This document shows, in pieces, positions 17,991-29,785 of a stretch of DNA of 64,000 nucleotides. Source of the stretch: Cloeon dipterum (Eukaryota; Arthropoda; Insecta; Ephemeroptera; Baetidae); the NCBI RefSeq assembly GCF_949628265.1, contig NC_088787.1, positions 21,876,501-21,940,500 on the forward strand, written 5' to 3'. The position numbers and the translations under genes were made by a program. Each line of letters starts with the position of its first letter. Position 1 is the stretch's first letter. The notes beneath the pieces are model-generated. The model did no database searches. It saw only the letters and a list, made by a program, of their open reading frames with translations, and had not been told where the DNA came from.

Positions 17991-19554
17991 TTAAGCAATA
18001 TCCATTTTCCCCGCTTTGAAGAACGCAAAACGAGAGATGCACCCTTTTATTGCAAAAAAATCTAGAAACTGAATATGGGGAATATAGAGATTATTATTTT
18101 ATATTTCTGTATTCATGTTATTGAAGTATTTTTTTATATCTTGAAAACATCCATGTTTCAAATCTGGAAGATTGAAATATATGTGATATGTGTCACTCGA
18201 CCCTAATATATACTTGTGTAATATTTTAAAATGCCTTTTAAGTGAATCACAAACTTGTAATCTCATTTAAAAAGCAGAAATTTTGTAGCTTTAGAATTGT
18301 ATATTCATTAATCAATTAATCACAAAAATTACTAATTTTCTCAGTTTACTAAATTATTCTCAAAAATAATCCATAAGGGGTAAAAGAAAAATCTTCAAAC
18401 CAATTTACGTTGAATTCTTAAGAAGGCCGAAATGTTTTTGTTTTTAGCATATTTTCAATTTGAGAAATTCAAATTATAAAAAGATCTTTAACAACACAAA
18501 ACCATGACTAGGGGTTTTCTTATAATTATTTTATTTTGAATTACAAATCTATTCTATTTAACTGATGAACCTATTTGTTTGAATAAATTTATCTATTTAA
18601 ATCGGGTTCAAACTTTTAAATTCATTTTCACACAAAACCTTTTTATTTTTTCAAATGTGGTGCAGATTGCATGTACTTTTTTAACATGTTTGCAAATGTT
18701 TGAACAGCAATAGATGTAATTACAACGTTGTATCGAAGATAATGCAAATAAACACAATTCCAATTCAATACAAAGCATTTTACCCAAGAGAAAAAATACA
18801 CACATTGAAGGGAAAAGAGCAATCGGTTCCTGCCAATTCAGAATAAAATTTTGGAAGTTTGCGCGCACGATCGGAGATAGAAGCGAAAAAATGCTCTCTC
18901 TCGCGCTCTCGGCAGCAGTTTCCGCTTTCCAGCAGCAGCATCCGGTTTTTGTGCATTCGCCGATCGCAAACAGGTGCGGTGCGGAATTTAACAAGAGCAT
19001 CGACGACGTCATTAAATTTCTTCCTCGTCGTTACAACAGCAGAGAGTGAGCAGCGAAATATATCTTTTTTCGCTCTTGTGATGCGCCATAGCAAGAAGTG
19101 CGCTGATTATTTTCACTGCCGCGACTATATACGGCGTAGGCACCAAATCCTCTGATTTTAATCCGCCTTTTGGGTGGGTACACTTGCGCCGAGAGGGAGA
19201 CGCGCGCTCGGCCTAAAAGGACACAATTATAGGAAATCTGATTTGGTGCCAGCCAAAGGGAATTAATTAAAACGAACTCTCTCCCTTGCTTACGGGGGTG
19301 AAAAGCCGTCGTTTCGCACACAAGACGCAGACTTCGAGCAGACGTGATCAAGTTGATATTTTCAAAGCGTGCCATGCTCAAAGGAGAAAAGGCAGTTGCT
19401 CGATCGTTTAACCAGGCCGAAAAACTTGTTTCATTCCACACAAATTAAAAACTTTGAATGTGGTGAGGAAATATTTAATTTAAGAAGAGCCATGCAACGA
19501 TCAAGAACATATTGCATTCTTGACTATAGCAAATAAATGGTTAATTGATTTAAA

Positions 19555-19880
19555 TTGTTTGTGAATTTAATGTAAGCAATAGTTTGTCTGTCTTCTATAC
19601 AATGTGCAATAATGAAATGAGGACAACTCAATTTAAGATATTGCCAAATTTTTCTACAGATAAAACAGATTTTTCGTTTGATTTCGATCTCTCGTCTCGT
19701 CGTGATCTGTCCAATGGTGTGCGACTTATGAGCTAAATTTCCCTTCTGGCGAAATAAATAATCATGATTTCCAATAAGGATCCCAGAAAGTGCTCGCCGC
19801 TTGATTACCTCGCAAATCTGGGGCCGATTTTTTTCAGAAACTTTATTGGTGACATGTGAAAATTTTTAGCTTTTTCCACC
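19555..19880 (+). repeat. Repeat R1, copy 3
   Basis: Contains CGTCGTGATCTGTCCAATGG, TTCCCTTCTGGCGAAATAAA, ATAATCATGATTTCC and GTGCTCGCCGCTTGATTA in the R1 order. Confidence 0.65.
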
Positions 19881-20900
19881 CTTTTAGATAATATTTTAAA
19901 GCATTTTTCACAAATTTTCTGAAAGGCTTTTCCATAAAATATATATTATTTATGTTTGTTTATTCTCACATTTAGTCATAATACATTATAGTATCACAGG
20001 TCAATATGATGACGTTTAAAATTGCAGCAAATCAAGAGCCTGAACTGAGTAATCTCCTAGAAATCAATCAGCCAATGAATTTATATCTAGTAGAAAGTGT
20101 TATATATTTTTTCCATATGTTAAAAATGTGCTGCCAATATTCTCCTCCGGCGTGCGCACAGAAATAAATCCGCACCCCTGATAAAAAATTCACCCCTCTA
20201 CATTGGCAGTCGAATTCCACCTCTTGCATTCACCAGTGTAATTTTAGGCAGAAAGCATCCGAAAAGAATAAAAGAAAAGTTTCCTCTCCATAAAACTTGT
20301 GATCGATGCAGCGCAAAGTAATTAGAAAGCTTTCGTTCTTATTATCATGCAAACGCATGGCCTGGCGTGAGGGCGTAAAAAACACGAGGAGAGGGACAGC
20401 CAGATTCATATATCGAAAATGGGAGTCTGGCGTGGCAGGTAATGGGCAGAAAAGTGGTTTCCACTATTAGCGTGGCGAGGGTCGACGTGTCAGACTGAAA
20501 AACAACCCCACTGCTCGGCGAGCGTGAAAAATATTCTGCACCAGCCTGTTCGGATGACCGCGCGTCTATTTGCGTAGACTCGAGTTTGTGTGTGCCTTTT
20601 TTCCACATTTTACCCGCGGCTCAAGTAATTTAATGTGCTATATGCTAGTGGCCTTATTATAGTTTGCGAAGAACATCCTTGACCTTCTAATTTTGTTTTC
20701 AAAAGCTTTGGCTGGTTTAAATATTTTCATTTTGACATCTTTTCGTACAAAATTAATTGATATGCTAATTCCTTCGCTTTACTAGATTGGAAATTAATTC
20801 CAAATGATCTTGATTTTAAGCTTTGGTTCATCTCCATGAAATTAAAGATTTGCAGAAAATTTGTGATGTAAATTCTTTTTTCCTTTGCTTGAAATACTAT

Positions 20901-20945
20901 CTAAAAATGAGGAAAAGGCTAAAAATGAGGAAAAGGCTAAAAATG
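20901..20945. repeat. 18-bp tandem repeat, 2.5 copies
   Basis: Unit CTAAAAATGAGGAAAAGG, twice in full and then a half unit; perfect, so recent. Confidence 0.9.
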
Positions 20946-20974
20946 TTACAATTTTTGCCATTAAAATTTGTGAT

Positions 20975-21115
20975 GAAATCGGCTAAAACGTTTTCATACT
21001 AGTCAAGCGGCGCGCATCAATTGCCTCCTTCCTGAAAATCGCGATTCATTTCACAATTTAGAGAATTTTCCTCAAAGTTCGCTCACCATTTGATAGATCG
21101 CAATGCCAGGGATCA
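20975..21115 (-). repeat. Repeat R1, inverted partial copy 7
   Basis: The reverse complement carries GCGATCTATCAAATGGTGAG, AATCGCGATTTTCAGGA and GCCGCTTGACTAGTATG, the R1 signature in order. Confidence 0.5.
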
Positions 21116-24100
21116 AAGTCAGGCAAAAAACATATAAAAATTCGATAAATTTGGAAAAATCTGACATTTAACTGTTCCTTGGTTCATTTTTGCAAAGTAT
21201 TGAGAATTATTATTAAAACTGAAATAAATGAATTAAATTAGCTGTTTTAAGCCTAGGAAATAGGCCAAGTGTTATTTGTAATGAATGCAACAATGAACCA
21301 AAATTAGTATGGCTTAAATGTACGATCAAGAGACCTAAATAAAAACGAATCGATGTCTCAATGATATGAGGACTGTATTTTGAATATTTTGAGACTAACG
21401 GATTATCTCCTAATGTTATATATGTCGTTTAATTTCAATAAAAACCTGAAGGTTAATGAGAAACAATTGGAAAAGTCCAAATTACAATTCTTTTCGAATT
21501 GGTTTTATGCTATGAAATAAATTACAACCATTTCGCAAATCACAGAATTAAAATTCCTATTTTTATTTTAAAGTCAGAGAATAATTCAACTTCGTACTTA
21601 CATTAATATTACTTGAATTAATTAAATAATTGTAATCTTAAATTCAGCACAGCAAAATCAATAACCACATTTTTTCGATTCAATAAACAAAAAATATTTA
21701 AAGCTGAGGAATTATTAATATTAATAATTATTTAAAAATATTATTATGATTAAAAAAATTTAAAAACATAAAAAGGCAGCACAGTAAATTTTGTCAGTGG
21801 AGTTCATCATTAGCTAATTTATAGCTAGCTCTAATACATCGGTCCATCGGTCATCTCTTTTGCCGCGGGTCCAGAAGCTCGCTGGGGAGGGGAAAGGTTG
21901 CTGCTGCTGCTGCTGCGAGGGTCTCGTCGCGGCTGGTGTGTGTTTCGGTCTCGCAAGACGCATCCATCACTTTGCCGCGACACTTTTTGCTCGCACACGC
22001 ATCTGAAAACGCGCGCACCGGCGAAATTACTGCGTCGCGCCCGTGAAACTTTTGCCCCCGAAACTTTTTTTGGTCTGTGACACTAAAACACATTCTACCT
22101 CAGCCCTGGTCGACGAGAAGCTAGCTGTGAGCATTGCTGATATGAAAATCGTTGCGGATTGTTAGTTGCTGACGAAATCTCTTAAATTTATCTGTAAAAC
22201 AAAGCCCAATGAAGCTTGTCTATTTTTAATTAGCAAAATAAGTTATCAGTTCTCAATGTGTATTCCATTCAGAAAAAATTGTCTTTTTTCAATTTGTTAG
22301 TTATTTTTTAAAGGTTTTGACAATGAACAGAAAAAATCTATCGATTTTTGCTCTAAATGGTCGATTATTTTAATCTGTGACTTTGCACAAGTTAATCTGC
22401 CTTATAATTTTGATTTTGAGGATAATAATTTAGATGAAATCGGTTTCTAAACGTTCTCACTATTTAATTTTATACTGCCAAAAGTGTGATCAGTGGATTG
22501 CGGAGAATGGGAAAGTCAGGAAACCAAAAAGCGTGTTGTGTTTGAAACAAGATAGCAGCTTGCTGTTGACGAATTTTTTGCGTTTGTCCAAATTACAAAA
22601 ATTTACTCATGAACGCAGATAAACAGCTCAGCAGTCGGGCCAAAAAATCATAAAAGGGTCCGTCTTGCTGCTGATTTTTCCTTCTCCCCAGCCGCAGGAT
22701 GCATGCTAAAAATAAGGAAAGCGAGAATGCCGCGTCTAATATAATAAACGCTTATCATTGCTCGCTTCTTGTGCTTCTTCTCGGGGCGATAAATTGAGTT
22801 TCGCCCGCTGCCGCCACCGCCGCCGCAGAACGCAGTCATCGTAAAGTCGGCACGGCCGTTAAAGAAAGAGTTGCGCACTCAATAGTGCCGATAAACGAGC
22901 CACTTTTCACTTGTCTGTCGTAAATCGAGCCTCGCGCGCACAACTCCGATAAGCGGCTTTGCCACGCGTCTTGTCCGCTCCCGAAGATGCATTTTAAGAA
23001 GTGATGCACATTCTCCCACCCGCACTTAAGGATGGGAGAATAGGACGGCTTTGCTAAATTGCGCCCTCAAACGACGCCGCATAAATTTCGGCACTATCAT
23101 GCCGCCAGGAAAATGTAAAAATCTTATTTGAATAATCAATTTGATTTAGACCTAATTTATAAGGGTATTATGGCAGGCAAATATTGAGCTATGATATTTC
23201 ATGCATAAATATCAATCCTATTTGATCGTAAGTATAAAAATTATGAAGTAATTTAAAAAATTAATTCTGAGAATGAGAAATATTTCAATTTTATGTAAAG
23301 AATATTTTAATTTAATGGAAATTAGGGCAGTAATCAATACAATAAACTTCATTTTTTTATAACAGGGAAATCCTCCGTATTTGAAAATTCAAGATTAAGA
23401 AAAAGTTTAAACTGCCACATAATGTATTGAATAGTGATCGTATTTCAATAAACTTTTTAAATCTGCTTAGCAAGATAGTTAATTTTGTGCAATTTCGCAG
23501 CGGTTCCTGATTTTCAAAAATCTACTAACAGAAGTGTTCTGGGAAAACCACGAACAGAAATAAACGGCTTTTAGTAGAGTTTTAATTTTTTGCTAATATA
23601 TTTTACACAAAATCATACATTATTTTGGCAATTTCAATTTTTTTGCGGCTCAAATCAACTTGCTTGAATATACGAGTCAATTTTCCAGAATATTAAGGAA
23701 AGATGTATTTCCCATAATACGAAAAATATCTGTCAATTAAATTAATGAAATTTATCAGCCTTCCGAATTTGCCAATATTTTTACGATGCACTAATAGCCG
23801 CAGAATTATAAATAGAGCTGTAAATTTTAGACTGTTTCTATTTTTAATATTCTAATTTCTTTTAGTTTAAGCCTTTTGTGCCTATTTGCAGAGCAAAAGG
23901 AACTGTTCTCCATAGCTGCCACAGGTGGAGAATCAAACCAATGTCGCAGTGATTGGATCAAAATTCCGCCACGATCAGCAAGTAAAATTCAGTCAAACTT
24001 AAACTTTCACACTCCTAGCAGAAAAAAACGTTCCAGCTGCCGTAATGATTCAGCATTATATAAGGGAAGGAAAAGACATTTAGTCGGCAGTGCACTGCAA

Positions 24101-24999
24101 GTTTAACAAGGCGCAATTATAGGATCGGCACTGGGCCATTTTTCGCTGCTTCCTGCACCCTTTATCGGGTTTCGAAGGTCGGAAACAATTTGGCAGTGGA
24201 CAGCCAGCCTTTGTTGACTTGTACACACATGAGCTGCTCCATAAATCACTTCTTCTTTCGTCTCGGCTCCGGTCGGTGAGGAACAAAGGCGGATGAGCAA
24301 AAAATACACCGCAGCTGTACACATTTTGACGACGAAATTGCTCTCGCTGCTGCCACCGCTGCCGGCCATTATTCAGCCGGCCGCTCGACTGAAATAATTT
24401 AGTTTCTTGCTCGTTTCCGCTGCTTGTTGCGGTGACCACTTCTTCTTTTCCTTTCCACCAGAAGATCCAAAATTTGCATTGCAAGCTAAGAGTATCGATT
24501 GTGAATTTGTCCCGACGTCAATCAATCAAAAGTTTTAAGCGCCCACGGCACCGGAAAAACCGACGTGCCAATGAAAGTAGAAAGAAAACCGGAGCAAAGT
24601 TTGCAACTTGGCAGCACGGACAGATTATTAAGAGGAAAGCGAGTACCTAGCTCTCGAAGGAAGTGCGAGCGTTGTCGTGACAGGGGACGGAGAGTTGATC
24701 TCAAACTTTACTGCTACACCCACCCACTCTTTGTTTTACAAGAGCGCAGCGAGTGTAAAAAAATTGTAGCAGAAGCGAGAGCAAAAACTGGTATGCAACA
24801 CGTTCGACACGTCTGCAGAGCGGGATGCATACCCTGCACTTGGCATGCGCCTTTTCTACAAAATAGCATCGGGATTTTAACATCTTTAAGACTATAAGAG
24901 CATTCATGCTGTAAAATCATAGGGAATTCTTGTTGCCAATACATACACCAATCCTAAAAGATTAGCGAAAATTGACTTAGGTGTAGCGCCCTATACTTT

Positions 25000-25215
25000 T
25001 GAGAAAGTGGCTGCAAAGATTGCATACTTTTCAAATGGTGAGTATCGTCTTTCTGCTTGAAATCTGATTTTATATCAGAACAAAAATTTTCCCCTAGAAT
25101 TGTCATACACCGTTGGATAGATCTCGACGTGAGGAATTGAAATCTGCCAAGAAAATGTGTTCATCAAGCGCTGTAAATTTTGAAGGATTTTTTATTTTGA
25201 ATTTTTACTGTACCA
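25000..25215 (+). repeat. Repeat R2, copy 2
   Basis: GCATACTTTTCAAATGGTGA, TACACCGTTGGATAGATCTC, GAAATCTGCCAAGAAAATG and AGCGCTGTAAATTTTG; the best preserved R2 copy. Confidence 0.65.
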
Positions 25216-25937
25216 AATCATATTTTACTAGATATCCAGATAAAATAACTTAAAATCTTTGTCAAAAATCACCTGTATAATTAGGGTTTTTGAAAATATA
25301 AGTTGATTTGAAAAGAAACTTAAGTTGTGAGGTGATTTAGACGAGTTTTGGCGATTTTCTAATTGAATTAGGATGTAACTGTGGCTTGAGGGTCTTAAAA
25401 TCACATAACTCGTGCTCATATGTGATGCATATTAATGAAAACTGAACTCACAAAAATAGTCGATGGTCTCAATTAGTTTAGATAAATAATAATTTCATAA
25501 AAATGCTTCATTATTCCTTTTAAAAATCTTTGAAAAAGAATATTTTGCATACAATCAACTAATTTAAGTCCTAGGAACAAAGCAGACAGGATAAGGGAAT
25601 TTCCGAGACCCCGCAACACTCGCACTTTGAGCTCGTTTACGTCGACACGGGCCAGTGCTCCGCCGCAAGACACGCGAGAAGAAGAAGAAGAAACAACTTG
25701 TGAATATTATTCGCGGGGCTCAGCTGCTTGCGTTTCGTCAGCGGGTCTGTTTGGAAAGGGAGCTCATTTTCCCATCCGAGAGTTTATTTGCTTTACATTT
25801 AGCAGCAGAGGCGTGGAGGCGGCGGCAGCGGCAACTGTTAACAAGCTCATTATCAAACGGTCTTGGCGGCAGCTGGTGTTTATGGAGAAAGAGGCAGGCT
25901 GCATGCATGAGGGCCAACTGTTGCCCACGGTGTGTGC

Positions 25938-25940
<3 letters not shown>

Positions 25941-26015
<75 letters not shown>
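25941..26015. repeat. (GA)37 microsatellite
   Basis: About 75 bases of perfect GA repeat, giving Arg-Glu or Leu-Ser repeats in the ORFs that cross it. Confidence 0.98.
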
Positions 26016-26018
<3 letters not shown>

Positions 26019-26739
26019 GTGTGTGTGTCATCTAATTACGAGAGCGAGCCAGCCAGCGACGCGGGGGCGGCCGGGGGTGGGAGTTGGTTGGAGCGCTTGG
26101 CACGCGGTGCACGCACGGCCAGATGCGGTGCGCCGGCAAGCATCAATCGCCGCGCGAATAGACAGTCGTGGCACGAATTGTATTACTGTCGATCATGCAG
26201 CCTGAATAAAATAAAACCACCGCCAGATGTACGCGGCAACGGCACATCTCTCTTGCATTCCTGAGTGATAAAGCTTGAGCATCTCCCATGCGGGGCACAG
26301 AATACATATGACGATAAATAATTATTAGGGCTGCAAGGTTAATTTTTCTGTTGCTTGCTAAACAGAAGTGGGCATGAAATTAGCACGAATTTTGTAATTT
26401 AAAGAAACCGGAAGCATAGGTCCAAGTAAACAAATTAAACATTTTAGCTTTCTTTATCAGAGTATCCTATTTTTCTGCATATTCTACGAAAGCCATTTTT
26501 CATTCATTTATTTTCATTTCTGCCTCTCATTAGTTGTTCATTATATTAGTTTTGATTATGAAATAATCTGTTCATGCTAAATAGAGAACAACAAGAGATC
26601 TAATTTAATTTTTAGGATGCTTGAAATAAAAGACTGGACCCATCAATCGTGAGCACTTAAAGGAATTGAAAATTAAATTAGCAACCGTTGGAATTTTCAC
26701 ATAAATCTCCTGCATCCAAATAATTTTACTTAAAAATAC

Positions 26740-26925
26740 AAAAAAGTGCAAGCTTTCAAATGGCGAAGGCAGTTTCCCTACTTGTAATCTGGTGAAGAGT
26801 TTCCACAAAAAGTGTAATAAACCGTTGGATAGGTCCCGACGAGAGAAATCTAAATCTGCCTAGAAAATAAGATCAGGAAGTGCTGCAAATTTCGGAAAGA
26901 AATTACCAAAAATTGAAATATTGCA
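26740..26925 (+). repeat. Repeat R2, copy 3
   Basis: AAGCTTTCAAATGGCGAAGG, AGAGTTTCCACAAAAAGTGT, ACCGTTGGATAGGTCCCGAC and GCTGCAAATTTCGGAAAG in the same order as the other R2 copies. Confidence 0.62.
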
Positions 26926-29651
26926 AGGCTCTTTTTGATAATTGCACATTGAAGAGCAAAATTTTATAGCTAATAATTTGATCAAGATCTTATTTCAGCC
27001 AACAATTTTTTAGCCCTAGAATAAACCCAACTAAAACTAACTAATTCAACGAAAAAAAACAATACCCAAAAAAACTATTGACACCGTGAACACGAAAAAT
27101 CTTTTTCTTCGCGTGATTTTGACTTTGCTCTGTCAGACATATCAACAGCAAAAAATAAAACGATTTTATATATTCTCGTGAAAAATATAAGGCAGATCGA
27201 TCTTTTCTCGGCAAATCCGGTTTTATGTTCCCGATAAAACCGAGCGGATCATATGAAATATTATCGGACGGCTTTTGATAAATTCTCGCTGGCAAAACGG
27301 CGATATCGACGAAAGAAAGCACTTACGAGCTCTGACGAGAGCCAAAAAATGAGCGGATCGCTCGCTTTCACTTGCCTGGCGGCTTAATTTGTCCATTGCT
27401 GCTTCTCATTCCCTCCCACGGGACCACTCAATAGCAGATAAACTAAAACTCTCTCTGTCTCTCTCCCTCTCGCAGCGTTGTCGGCATTTTTCATCTTGTC
27501 CGAAATCGGTAAAACATCATCAGACTAGCCCGAGCAGAAAAATAAACGACTTTTGGCTAATGTTTTGCTGGATTTGTTTCTGTGGAGCGCAACAACATCT
27601 GTGTTTGCGCTCAGTCATCATTAATATCCAGTCTGAACGCAGAAATGTGTCCTTAAAAAACGTAAAATGTTACACTTTTACTTAAAAAATAAAATGTTTC
27701 ATAAATAGAAATGTGTGTTAAGACAAATAATGCAAAATTTAGTAAGAGATTTGAAATTTGCTGTTCAAGCCAAATTTTTCTTTTGTTGGTGATTCAGTCT
27801 GTAAATCAATTTCTGCCAAATTTAGAAGGTTTCTATAAAACTTCTTTTACATAGATATTTTTAAAAATTGCATGCAAAACCTATAAGGACAGAAAACAGA
27901 ACAGATTAGCTCAATGTATTGGCTTTTGCCGGGCTAAATATGTATATTTTAGAACCTTACCAGTATATCCATCCATGTGTATTTATTGACAGAAGCTTAA
28001 AAGCCTAGAAAATTGGCAATTTTAAGCTTTAACATAAATTGAAAGCAACGCCGTTGTCCAGCGCGCCTCTAGTAGCAAACAGTAACAAACTTCAGAGACG
28101 AGCTAACCACAGATCTTCTGCTGCTTGCTGCTCTTGCTGATTGGCCGGAAGAGGCACCATCGTCACCAGAAGAAATTAAAATTTCCTATTCAATTTAAAA
28201 TGTCCCACAAGCCATTCAGCTTGCAAGAAATTTAGCAACATCCAGGGATCCATAGTTTTTGCGCAGCTGTGTAATCGAGAGGGCGCGTTATTGCCAGCTA
28301 TTTATCGCAGTGGTGTTGGACAGCGAGTTTTTGCATCGCCAGATATAAATTTATCCAGAATTCGAGGCACCTGGGGGCGAGGAGCAGAGCAGCAAAACAG
28401 CAAAAGCCAAAACTGCGGCTCTGCTATTGATTTATGACGGGATAAACGTGCGAGGAATCTCTAAAGACAACACACACGCACGCACAACCAATCAATGGGC
28501 CGCGGGAAGATTCTTTTCCATCGGCTGCGGCTGAAAAGTACACACACGTACGGAAATAGAAAAGCATGCTGGGGACGAAAATGATCGGGGATGGGGTGGA
28601 GACGAAAAAAAGGCACTCGACTCTCTGCCAGTCCTCCTTTATTGGGCCTAGTTTACAAACACGGTTGGAAAGCAGCTTGAAGAGATTTGCTTGCTGTGTC
28701 TCTTGTGAGCAGGTTAATTACACACCTAGAGCGTCGTGCCAGATTAGCCTCGATATTCGGCCAAACTTTTCGACGGGACACCCCGCGATTAAGCCCTGCA
28801 AGTTTGCTGCCGAGAATCTTGAGCACAAGTTGCGGACACACGACACCCAACTGCCCAACTCTGGCTTTCCGGGATTACACTTTTGAGCATTATGTGCCTG
28901 GCGTGGAGAGAAGTACACGCGTTCTATGTATATTATATGTACAGTAAAACTAAAAAGGGGTTGGTGCAGAAACAAATCAGTTAGTTTTTATCAATAAATA
29001 GAAGGGCTCCACAAATTCACCATATAGCACTCTTGCTGTTTGTTCCATTTCTTCAAACAACGATCCGGATCAATTGGTCGAATGCCATCTCTTGAAAGTT
29101 AAACCATCCGGCAACTAATGCTTATAACTAGCCTTTGGCCATCTCTAATATCCACATTACCTTAAACCATTTGATCCGAAAATTTTACAAACATTAGTTT
29201 CCATCCCTCCAAGACGTATTTCCCTTTATGACTGATCTTCAATTAAATGGTGCGCTCCCCTAATTAAATAAAAAAATGTTGACAAATAATACAAAAGGTT
29301 GAATGACTATTTTTCTGCACCAAATTTGAACAATTGGTTATATGGGAAAGTCATTGATGTTTGAAGCCGTGAAAGAATCTGGCACGACCGCAAGCCCTGC
29401 TCTCTGGAAGTGACTTTCTGGTTAGAGTTGATGGCGTTAAATACATCCGTTTAATTTCTATTAGGTTAATGATTTTGATGGTCAGCTTGATTGGTTATAA
29501 TAATTATGCATTTTTGGCGCACTACACTCTAATGTTCCTCTTCAAAAACGAGAGTTTCTCGAAATAAAGTCAATTTATCACTTGTGATATGCAAAGTTCG
29601 CTGCTCTGTTTGGTCGATGGCGTATTCCCGATTCTAGGGGTCAACGAGGGG

Positions 29652-29785
29652 TCACCTGTGCAGCACAAACAGCACGACAGCGGTCCACGTGCAAAGGGCA
29701 CTCAACGACGCCGAGGCGCAGGCCGAGTCGCTGCCGTAGTAGGGGCTACTCGGGTCTTCGGAGCTGTTGTCATCGTACTCGTACT
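29652..29785 (-). CDS. DIP gene: acidic segment and GPI signal, stop
   Basis: YEYDDNSSEDPSSPYYGSDS, then a hydrophobic tail ALCTWTAVVLFVLHR and TGA at 29652-29654. The small-residue stretch (SACASAS) before the hydrophobic end fits a GPI attachment region. Confidence 0.88.

Larger units (their letters stand above)
17139..29651. other. 12.5-kb interval between MCM9 and the DIP gene, no convincing gene
   Basis: MCM9 5' flank (a GC-richer patch at 17330-17420 is a plausible promoter), then AT-rich sequence with repeats R1 (19555, and 20975 inverted) and R2 (17740, 25000, 26740). GC-richer islands lie near 18860-19260, 20330-20620, 21850-22090, 22650-23100, 24100-24900, 25620-26260, 27100-27620 and 28060-28950. 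ORFs in these islands are short, open on both strands and lack recognisable domains. The right end should contain the DIP 3'UTR: minus-strand ATTAAA at 29450-29455 and AATAAA at 28638-28643. Confidence 0.5.

Noticed and set aside
17701..18042. 113-codon minus-strand ORF with Ile-Tyr repeats
   Set aside because: Translation of the (AT)26 microsatellite within repeat R2.
25627..26205. 192-codon plus-strand ORF
   Set aside because: Its length comes from the (GA)37 microsatellite, which is open in several frames (Arg-Glu or Leu-Ser repeats). There is no coding signal on either side.
28566..28886. 106-codon plus-strand ORF in a GC-rich island
   Set aside because: No homology is recognised. The island lies where the minus-strand DIP 3'UTR is expected, and other frames are also open.
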